Part shown: positions 16,623-23,303 of the stretch, piece after piece
How the letters are laid out: each line of letters opens with the position of its first letter
How positions within the stretch are numbered: the stretch's first letter is position 1
Assembly: GCA_016720685.1 (NCBI GenBank)
Contig: JADKKC010000033.1
Location: 1 to 54,442, forward strand
Source: Zoogloea sp.
Lineage (GTDB): Bacteria > Pseudomonadota > Gammaproteobacteria > Burkholderiales > Rhodocyclaceae
Length of the DNA: 54,442 nucleotides
Direction: 5' to 3'
The notes under the pieces: generated by a model
Databases searched by the model: none
The model's input: only the letters and a program-made list of their open reading frames with translations
What the model was told of the DNA's origin: nothing
Translations under genes and position numbers: made by a program

Positions 16623-17243
16623 TCAGATGCGCTTCCCTGATCCAAGCAAGTGAACTTCGGCACTTCGTCCCCGCGATGCCTGGGGCTTGCGTACAACGAC
16701 AGTTTTAAAACTCGCCTCCACAGCCTTGCGAAATTCCTCGAAGCCCTGCCCCTGGAATACCTTGACGAGGAAACGCCCGCCCTGAGCCAGATGACGCTGA
16801 GCGAAATCCAGCGCCAGCTCGGCCAGATAGATGGATCGGGCCTGATCAATGCTCGGGATACCCGAGATATTGGGGGCAATGTCCGACAATACAAGGTCGA
16901 CGCTGTGAAAACCAAGCTGCGCCTCGAAAAGCACGACAAAAGCCTCGTCGTGAAAATCGCCCTGCATGAACTCCACACCGCGTATCGGCTCCATCGGCAA
17001 GAGATCCAGCGCGAAAACCCTGCCTTTCTCGCCCACGCGGGTCGCCGCAATCTGACTCCACGAACCCGGCGCAGCCCCGAGGTCGACGACAACCATGCCT
17101 GGACGGAGGAGCTTGTCCTTATCGTCGATCTCGGTCAGCTTGTAGGCGGCCCTGGCGCGCAGCCCCTCTGCCTTGGCGCGTTGAACGAAAGGGTCGTTCA
17201 CATGCTCCGTCATCCATGATTTACTGGTCTTGGTGCGCTTCAT
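16623..17243 (-). CDS. rlmE: 23S rRNA (uridine-2'-O-)-methyltransferase RlmE
   Basis: RlmE (FtsJ/RrmJ) methylates the 2'-OH of U2552 in the 23S rRNA A-loop using S-adenosylmethionine. The N-terminus KRTKTSKSWMTEHVNDPFV is typical, with RARAAYKLTEID supplying the first catalytic lysine. The SAM site is VVVDLGAAPGSWSQIA, the catalytic Asp lies in VLSDIAPNISG, and the second catalytic Lys lies in FLVKVFQG. The ATG at 17243 gives 206 residues. It diverges from yhbY with only 38 bases between starts, so the promoters must overlap. Confidence 0.96.
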   Translation of the reverse strand: MKRTKTSKSWMTEHVNDPFVQRAKAEGLRARAAYKLTEIDDKDKLLRPGMVVVDLGAAPGSWSQIAATRVGEKGRVFALDLLPMEPIRGVEFMQGDFHDEAFVVLFEAQLGFHSVDLVLSDIAPNISGIPSIDQARSIYLAELALDFAQRHLAQGGRFLVKVFQGQGFEEFRKAVEASFKTVVVRKPQASRGRSAEVHLLGSGKRI

Positions 17244-17281
17244 CGCGGTACAATACTGCCCTTCTTTCAATGGGTTGCAAA

Positions 17282-17731
17282 ATGACTGAACTCAGTCCCG
17301 CCCAGCGGCGAGCGTTTCGCGCACAAGCCCACCACCTTAATCCCGTCGTCAGCGTAGCCAGCAACGGCCTGACTCCCGCGGTACTCAAGGAAATCGACCA
17401 CGCCCTTCAGGCTCATGAGCTCATCAAGATCAGGGTCTATGGGGAAGATCGCGCCCAGCGAGATTCGATCCTGGCAACGGTCTGCACCGAACTCGATGCG
17501 GCCTCGGTCCAACACATCGGCAAGACACTGGTAGTGTGGCGCGAGAAGCGCGAGGAAGAATCATCTTCCGCGATTCCTGCAGAGAAACGCCGGAAATCGC
17601 CGGCGAAGGCCAAATCCGCAAAAGTCCTTTCGGCCAATCGCGGCATGTCATCTCTTTCAAGCAAAGCCCCGAAGAAGCCCCACTGGTTTGCTGCTGCTCC
17701 TGGCAAGTCCCGCAGCGGTCCTCAGCGCTGA
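17282..17731 (+). CDS. yhbY: YhbY-type CRM-domain RNA-binding protein
   Basis: YhbY binds pre-50S ribosomal particles and aids large-subunit assembly. Residues 1-97 form the CRM domain: LSPAQRRAFRAQAHHLNPVV, SNGLTPAVLKEIDHAL and HELIKIRVYG. The last 50 or so residues are a basic, Ser/Pro/Lys-rich tail (KRRKSPAKAKSAK, KAPKKPHW) beyond the roughly 97-residue core, probably disordered and RNA-binding. The ATG at 17282 is the first family methionine. It is divergent from rlmE, another ribosome-assembly gene, which fits a shared role. Confidence 0.93.
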   Translation: MTELSPAQRRAFRAQAHHLNPVVSVASNGLTPAVLKEIDHALQAHELIKIRVYGEDRAQRDSILATVCTELDAASVQHIGKTLVVWREKREEESSSAIPAEKRRKSPAKAKSAKVLSANRGMSSLSSKAPKKPHWFAAAPGKSRSGPQR

Positions 17732-17747
17732 GCCCTGCACGGCCCGG

Positions 17748-18209
17748 TCAGCGCAGACCGCGGCCTTGCAATGCCACCAGAAACAGTCCCAACAGGCTCT
17801 GGATCAGGTAAACGATACTGGAAACACCATGCCATGCCGCAAAACGGTTACGCAGGGCACTTTCCATGACTTCGCGCGGAAATGACTCTGCCTTGAGCTG
17901 GGCCAGAACCGGCTGCAGGCCGAAGTAGCTGGCGACCGTCAGCAGCAACATCAGCAAAACCAACCAGAACACTCCGCTCTTGAAGGCGGCCCCGTTTTTG
18001 CGGAGCGCCAGGAATACCAGCAGGTAAGCCGCTGCAGCCATACCGAGCCAGGCGACATAGGTAAACATCTGACCAGCCAGATTACCGGCGAGAGCACGGT
18101 CGTCCAGAACCCGAAACAGCGTGGGCGCGGCCAGATAGCCGATTGCCCACAAAGCCCCGACCCACAGAGTGATCAGGATGCTGTAGAGGTGCTCGGCTAA
18201 ACGCTGCAT
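17748..18209 (-). CDS. DUF4149 family membrane protein
   Basis: This is a 153-residue inner-membrane protein with four predicted spans: near residues 8-28, 48-68, 78-98 and 130-149. It resembles the DUF4149 (TMEM205-like) family often found next to greA and carB in betaproteobacteria. Its function is unknown. It begins 10 bases after the greA stop and so belongs to the carAB-greA transcription unit. Its 3' end converges with yhbY with 16 bases between stops and no clear terminator. Confidence 0.75.
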   Translation of the reverse strand: MQRLAEHLYSILITLWVGALWAIGYLAAPTLFRVLDDRALAGNLAGQMFTYVAWLGMAAAAYLLVFLALRKNGAAFKSGVFWLVLLMLLLTVASYFGLQPVLAQLKAESFPREVMESALRNRFAAWHGVSSIVYLIQSLLGLFLVALQGRGLR

Positions 18210-18219
18210 CGGGAATGGC

Positions 18220-18696
18220 TCAAACGTAGCGTACGTCGATCAATTCCAGCTCGCGCACACCCTTCGGGGCCTGGACTTCGGCTACGTCGCCCGCGAACTT
18301 GCCAATCAGGGCACGCGCGATCGGTGACGTGATCGCAATCTTGCCCTCCTTGATATCGGCTTCGTCGTCACCAACAATCTGATAAGTCAGGGTTTCACCG
18401 GTATCCAGGTCTTCAAGTTCAACGGTTGCACCGAACACGCAGCGGCCGTCGGCATCGAGAAGCTGCGGATCAATGATCTGGGCGTTGGACAACTTGCCTT
18501 CAACCTCACGAATCCGTCCTTCGACAAAACCCTGACGCTCCTTTGCTGCGTCGTACTCGGCATTTTCCGAAAGATCCCCGTGGGACCGCGCCTCGGCGAT
18601 CGCTGCGATCACGTTGGGGCGGTCAACTGTTTTCAGTCGCTGCAACTCTTGCCGCAACTTCTCGGCACCAGTAACGGTAAGGGGAACCTTGTTCAT
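18220..18696 (-). CDS. greA: Transcription elongation factor GreA
   Basis: GreA inserts its coiled coil into the RNA polymerase secondary channel and stimulates cleavage of backtracked transcripts. The 158 residues begin NKVPLTVTGAEKLRQELQRL. The coiled-coil tip carries the acidic pair in LSENAEYDAAKERQ. The C-terminal domain contains DEADIKEGKIAITSPIARAL. The ATG overlaps the carB stop in an ATGA arrangement, so translation is coupled. The carAB-greA order is common in betaproteobacteria. Confidence 0.97.
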   Translation of the reverse strand: MNKVPLTVTGAEKLRQELQRLKTVDRPNVIAAIAEARSHGDLSENAEYDAAKERQGFVEGRIREVEGKLSNAQIIDPQLLDADGRCVFGATVELEDLDTGETLTYQIVGDDEADIKEGKIAITSPIARALIGKFAGDVAEVQAPKGVRELELIDVRYV

Positions 18697-21600
18697 GCCT
18701 TGGCCAGCTCCGCGTGGAGATCCTGCAGCGAATACGCCTCAAGGCCTGAAAGATGGCGCATACCCATGCACGCTGCGCGGGCACCTTCAATCGTGGTGTA
18801 CACAGTGACCTTGGCAGCCAATGCGCTGGTCCGGATCGAGCGAGAGTCAGCCACGGCCTGGCGCTTTTCCTCTACGGTATTGACGACAAGACTGATCTCG
18901 TTGTTCTTGATCATGTCCACAATGTGCGGACGGCCTTCGTTCACCTTGTTCACTTCCGACACCGACAGACCAGCCGCGCTCATTGCCGCAGCAGTGCCGC
19001 GGGTCGCCACGACGGTGAAGCCGAGATCGATGAGTTCGCGCGCCACTTCGATCGCCTTCGGACGATCTGCGTGCTTGACGCTGACAAACGCCTTGCCGGA
19101 AGTCGGCAGGCGCACACCCGCGCCCAACTGACTCTTGACGAAGGCTTCGGCAAAAGTGCGACCAACACCCATCACTTCGCCGGTGGACTTCATTTCCGGT
19201 CCGAGGATGGTATCGACACCCGGGAACTTGACGAAGGGGAAAACAGCTTCCTTCACCGAGTAGTAAGGCGGCACGATCTCGCCGACGATACCCTGGTCAT
19301 CCAGGCTGCGACCCGCCATGCAGCGGGCGGCAATCTTGGCCAGCTGCAGGCTGCACGCCTTGGAAACAAAGGGAACGGTGCGCGAGGCACGGGGATTCAC
19401 TTCCAGCACATAAACCACGGCGGCATCGCCCTGGCCCTGAATCGCGAACTGGACGTTCATCAGGCCGCAAACGTTGAGCGCACGCGCCATCGCTTCGGTC
19501 TGGCGGCGCAGTTCATCCTGCAACTTGACGGACAGCGTGTAAGGCGGCAGCGAACAGGCGGAATCGCCCGAGTGCACGCCGGCCTGCTCGATGTGCTCCA
19601 TGATGCCGCCGATCATCACGCGTTTGCCGTCAGACAAGGCGTCGACGTCCACTTCGGTGGCGTCGTTGAGGAAACGGTCGAGGAGCACCGGCGAATCATT
19701 GGAAACCTTGACCGCTTCACGCATGTAGCGCTCAAGATCCTTCTGCTCATGGACGATTTCCATCGCCCGACCGCCCAGCACGTAGCTGGGACGCACCACC
19801 AGCGGGTAGCCGATTTCAGCAGCCAGACGCACGGCATCTTCTGGCGTACGGGCGGTGCGGTTGGGCGGCTGCTTGAGGCCCAGTTCGAACAGCAGCTTCT
19901 GGAAGCGCTCGCGGTCTTCGGCCGCATCGATCATGTCAGGGCTGGTGCCGATGATGGGCACGCCGTTGGCCTCGAGCTCACGCGCACGCTTCAGGGGGGT
20001 CTGCCCGCCAAACTGGACGATGACACCCACGGGCTTTTCGACAGCAACGATTTCGAGGATATCCTCGAGGGTCAGCGGCTCGAAGTAGAGGCGATCGGAG
20101 GTGTCGTAGTCGGTAGAAACGGTTTCCGGATTGCAGTTGACCATGATGGTCTCGTAACCATCTTCCCGCATGGCCATCGCTGCGTGCACACAGCAGTAGT
20201 CGAACTCGATACCCTGGCCGATCCGGTTCGGCCCGCCGCCGAGAACCATGATCTTCTTGTTGCTGGTCGGCTGAGCCTCGCACTCGTCCTCGTAGGAGGA
20301 ATACAGGTAAGCCGTCGAAGTGGAAAACTCGGCTGCGCAAGTATCCACGCGCTTGTAAACCGGACGAACACCGACAGAGTGGCGATGCAGTCGGACGGAC
20401 GTTTCGTCGGTGCCCAGCAGCTTGGCCAGACGACGGTCAGCAAAACCCTTGCGCTTGAGCTCACGCAGTTCTGCCGCACCAAGCCCCTTGAGCGAGCGGC
20501 CTGTCAGGGACTTCTCCGTGGTGACGATGTCTTCGATCTGAACCAGGAACCACGGATCGATGCGGGTCAGCGAATGAACCTGTTCGAGGGTCAGGCCTTC
20601 CCGGAAGGCCTGACCAACGTACCAGATGCGCTGCGAACCCGGTGCGCCGAGTTCGCGTTCGAGCTCATCCGAGTCGGCTTCGACTTCATCGAGGCCGTAG
20701 ACGCCGGTCTCGAGGCCGCGCAAGGCCTTCTGAAAGGATTCCTGGAAGGTACGACCCATCGCCATGACTTCACCTACCGACTTCATCTGCGTCGTCAGGC
20801 GGTCGTTGGCCATCGGGAACTTCTCGAAGGCAAAACGCGGAATCTTTGTAACGACGTAGTCGATGGACGGCTCGAAGGACGCCGGGGTTGCCCCACCGGT
20901 AATGTCGTTCTTCAGCTCGTCAAGGGTAAAACCGACAGCCAGCTTGGCCGCCACCTTGGCGATCGGGAAGCCGGTGGCCTTCGAGGCAAGCGCCGACGAG
21001 CGCGACACCCGCGGATTCATCTCGATGACGATCATGCGACCGTCTTTCGGGTTGATCGCAAACTGAACGTTGGAGCCGCCGGTATCAACCCCGATCTCGC
21101 GCAGCACCGCGATGGAGGCGTTACGCAGGATCTGGTATTCCTTGTCGGTCAGCGTCTGGGCCGGGGCGACGGTGATCGAGTCACCGGTATGCACGCCCAT
21201 CGGATCGAGGTTTTCGATGGAACAGACGATGATGCAGTTGTCCGCGGTGTCGCGAACCACTTCCATCTCGTATTCCTTCCAGCCGATCAGGGATTCTTCG
21301 ATGAGGAGTTCGTTGGTCGGGCTGGCTTCGAGGCCGCGCTTGCAGATCTCGACGAACTCTTCGGGATTGTAGGCAATGCCGCCGCCAGTGCCGCCGAGCG
21401 TGAAGGACGGGCGAATGATGACCGGGAAGCCGATTTCGGCCTGCACCTGATTCGCTTCTTGAAGACTGTGGGCAACCCCGGAACGCGCGGAGCCGAGACC
21501 GATCTTGGTCATGGCGTCCTTGAACTTCATGCGATCCTCGGCCTTGTCAATGGCCTCTTCCTTGGCGCCGATGAGTTCGACGTTGTACTTGGCGAGCACA

Positions 21601-21917
21601 CCGTGCTTGGCAAGATCGAGCGCGCAGTTGAGCGCGGTCTGGCCGCCCATGGTCGGCAGCACTGCGTCGGGACGCTCTTTTTCAATGATGCGCTCGACAA
21701 CCTGCCAGGTGATCGGTTCGATGTAGGTGACGTCAGCCGTTTCCGGATCAGTCATGATCGTAGCCGGGTTCGAATTCACCAGCACGACCTTGTAGCCCTC
21801 TTCGCGCAAGGCCTTGCAGGCCTGTGCGCCGGAGTAATCGAATTCACAGGCCTGGCCGATGATGATCGGGCCGGCGCCAATGATGAGAATGGTCTTGATG
21901 TCTGTACGTTTGGGCAT
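18693..21917 (-). CDS. carB: Carbamoyl-phosphate synthase large subunit
   Basis: CarB makes carbamoyl phosphate from bicarbonate, ATP and ammonia supplied by CarA, feeding arginine and pyrimidine synthesis. Its 1074 residues contain the two ATP-grasp halves, each opening with a glycine-rich segment (ILIIGAGPIIIGQACEFDYS and VLGGGPNRIGQGIEFDYC). The C-terminal allosteric (MGS-like) domain begins near residue 940 with KAFVSVKHADRPKAIEVA. MNPRVSRSSALASKATGFPI and EVNPRASRTVPFVSKA mark the two active sites. It is separated from carA by 71 bases containing a terminator-like hairpin, and overlaps greA by 4 bases. Confidence 0.98.
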   Translation of the reverse strand: MPKRTDIKTILIIGAGPIIIGQACEFDYSGAQACKALREEGYKVVLVNSNPATIMTDPETADVTYIEPITWQVVERIIEKERPDAVLPTMGGQTALNCALDLAKHGVLAKYNVELIGAKEEAIDKAEDRMKFKDAMTKIGLGSARSGVAHSLQEANQVQAEIGFPVIIRPSFTLGGTGGGIAYNPEEFVEICKRGLEASPTNELLIEESLIGWKEYEMEVVRDTADNCIIVCSIENLDPMGVHTGDSITVAPAQTLTDKEYQILRNASIAVLREIGVDTGGSNVQFAINPKDGRMIVIEMNPRVSRSSALASKATGFPIAKVAAKLAVGFTLDELKNDITGGATPASFEPSIDYVVTKIPRFAFEKFPMANDRLTTQMKSVGEVMAMGRTFQESFQKALRGLETGVYGLDEVEADSDELERELGAPGSQRIWYVGQAFREGLTLEQVHSLTRIDPWFLVQIEDIVTTEKSLTGRSLKGLGAAELRELKRKGFADRRLAKLLGTDETSVRLHRHSVGVRPVYKRVDTCAAEFSTSTAYLYSSYEDECEAQPTSNKKIMVLGGGPNRIGQGIEFDYCCVHAAMAMREDGYETIMVNCNPETVSTDYDTSDRLYFEPLTLEDILEIVAVEKPVGVIVQFGGQTPLKRARELEANGVPIIGTSPDMIDAAEDRERFQKLLFELGLKQPPNRTARTPEDAVRLAAEIGYPLVVRPSYVLGGRAMEIVHEQKDLERYMREAVKVSNDSPVLLDRFLNDATEVDVDALSDGKRVMIGGIMEHIEQAGVHSGDSACSLPPYTLSVKLQDELRRQTEAMARALNVCGLMNVQFAIQGQGDAAVVYVLEVNPRASRTVPFVSKACSLQLAKIAARCMAGRSLDDQGIVGEIVPPYYSVKEAVFPFVKFPGVDTILGPEMKSTGEVMGVGRTFAEAFVKSQLGAGVRLPTSGKAFVSVKHADRPKAIEVARELIDLGFTVVATRGTAAAMSAAGLSVSEVNKVNEGRPHIVDMIKNNEISLVVNTVEEKRQAVADSRSIRTSALAAKVTVYTTIEGARAACMGMRHLSGLEAYSLQDLHAELAKA

Positions 21918-21949
21918 ATTTCTTTAGCGGCTGGATTGCGGATGGCCAG

Positions 21950-21972
21950 AAAAAGGCGCGCCTTGGCGCGCC
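21950..21972 (-). terminator. Terminator-like hairpin inside carAB
   Basis: The sequence ggcgcgcc occurs twice (21955-21962 and 21965-21972) around a two-base spacer. Because it is self-complementary, it can form an 8-base-pair stem, although a two-base loop would require opening the closing pairs. On the minus strand five T follow. Located between carA and carB, it would act as a partial terminator or processing site. Confidence 0.55.
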
Positions 21973-21988
21973 GGCATGGCGATCAGCT

Positions 21989-23131
21989 TCAGCCCCTCGC
22001 CTCCATCAGCGAAATGAATCGGTCGAACAGATAGGCCACGTCGTGCGGGCCCGGGCTGGCTTCCGGGTGCCCCTGAAAGGAGAAGGCCGGCACATCGGTA
22101 CGGGCCATACCCTGCAGGCTGCCATCGAACAGCGACACGTGGGTGACGCGGACGTTGGCCGGCAGCGTAGCGGCGTCGGCGGCAAAGCCGTGGTTCTGAC
22201 TGGTGATGAGCACCTGTCCGGACTCGAGATCCTTGACGGGGTGGTTGGCACCGTGGTGACCAAACTTCATCTTGAGCGTGCGCGCACCGGAAGCAAGCGC
22301 CAGAAGCTGGTGCCCCAGGCAGATACCGAAGGTCGGGATACCCTTGGCCAGGATTTCACTGATCGCGGTGATCGCGTAATCGCAGGGCTCAGGATCGCCG
22401 GGGCCGTTGGACAGGAAAACGCCATCCGGTTTCAGTGCAAACACCTCGGCAGCCGGGGTTTGCGCCGGCACGACGGTCAGACGACACCCACGCTCGGCAA
22501 GCATGCGCAGGATGTTGCGCTTGACGCCGTAGTCGTAGGCGACCACGTGAAAGCGCGAACTGTCGGGCGTGACATAGCCCTCCTCAAGCGTCCATTCGCC
22601 TTCGGACCACGGGTAAGGCTCGGTGGCCGAAACGACTTTGGCGAGATCCATGCCTGAAAGCCCCGGAAACGCGCGGGCCTGGGCCAGTGCGGCTTCGACG
22701 TTCAGATCGGCTGATGTCGCTGCGGTGACGATGCAGCCACTCTGGGCGCCTTTTTCACGCAGGATGCGGGTCAGCTTGCGGGTGTCGATACCGGAGATGG
22801 CGACGATGTTCTCGGACTTGAGGTAGGCGTCGAGCGACTGCTCGCTACGCCAGTTTGACGCCACCAGGGGCAGATCACGGATCACCAGGCCGGCCGCGAA
22901 GACTTTGCCGGCCTCGCTGTCTTCACTGTTGATGCCGGTATTGCCGATATGCGGATAGGTGAGCGTAACGATCTGGCGACAGTAACTCGGATCGGTGAGG
23001 ATCTCCTGATAACCGGACATGGAAGTGTTGAACACCACCTCGCCGGCTGTCGTTCCTATCGCCCCGATGCCTTTACCGTAAAACACCGTCCCGTCGGCAA
23101 GAGCAAGAATGGCGGGCGGGAAAGCTGACAC
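21989..23131 (-). CDS. carA: Carbamoyl-phosphate synthase small subunit (glutaminase)
   Basis: CarA hydrolyses glutamine and channels ammonia to CarB. The class I amidotransferase site is FGICLGHQLLALASG with the nucleophile cysteine, and the His-Glu pair is in FQGHPEASPGPHD. The N-terminal domain starts PPAILALADGTVFYG and includes FNTSMSGYQEILTDPSYC. I chose GTG 23131 (380 residues), because GAGGAG lies six bases upstream and homologues begin here. An ATG at 23170 would add 13 residues unlike the family. A promoter and a leader hairpin precede the gene. Confidence 0.97.
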   Translation of the reverse strand: MSAFPPAILALADGTVFYGKGIGAIGTTAGEVVFNTSMSGYQEILTDPSYCRQIVTLTYPHIGNTGINSEDSEAGKVFAAGLVIRDLPLVASNWRSEQSLDAYLKSENIVAISGIDTRKLTRILREKGAQSGCIVTAATSADLNVEAALAQARAFPGLSGMDLAKVVSATEPYPWSEGEWTLEEGYVTPDSSRFHVVAYDYGVKRNILRMLAERGCRLTVVPAQTPAAEVFALKPDGVFLSNGPGDPEPCDYAITAISEILAKGIPTFGICLGHQLLALASGARTLKMKFGHHGANHPVKDLESGQVLITSQNHGFAADAATLPANVRVTHVSLFDGSLQGMARTDVPAFSFQGHPEASPGPHDVAYLFDRFISLMEARG

Positions 23132-23190
23132 GGCGAACTCCTCGAAATCTTGTGATTGGACGACAGACATGCGTAGCAGGGCTACACATG

Positions 23191-23221
23191 AAAAACGGGA
23201 TCAGCCGCATCGGCTATCCCG
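23191..23221 (-). terminator. Hairpin with U-tract in the carA leader (possible attenuator)
   Basis: On the minus strand CGGGAT, an unpaired base, GCCG, a three-base loop, CGGC, two unpaired bases and ATCCCG form a ten-pair stem followed by five T (23191-23195). It starts about nine bases after the predicted carA transcription start and ends about 60 bases before the GTG. It could attenuate carAB, end the upstream kinase transcript, or do both. Confidence 0.65.
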
Positions 23222-23236
23222 CTATGAAACTTTCTA

Positions 23237-23266
23237 ATTATAGCCTGCAGAGACCTCTTCGGGCAA
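23237..23266 (-). promoter_or_regulatory. Predicted sigma-70 promoter for carAB
   Basis: A perfect TATAAT (23237-23242, minus strand) lies 18 bases after TTGCCC (23261-23266, four of six matches). The predicted start near 23230 precedes the leader hairpin. The promoter is in the 172-base gap between the histidine kinase stop and the carA start. Confidence 0.65.
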
Positions 23267-23303
23267 ACACGGCAAAAGGAAACCGGACAGAACGCTGACA
23301 GGG

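Noticed and set aside
18753..22034. 1093-codon open frame on the plus strand opposite carB
   Set aside because: It is the antisense of carB, a clear 1074-residue CarB. High GC leaves the opposite strand open, and the translation resembles no known family.
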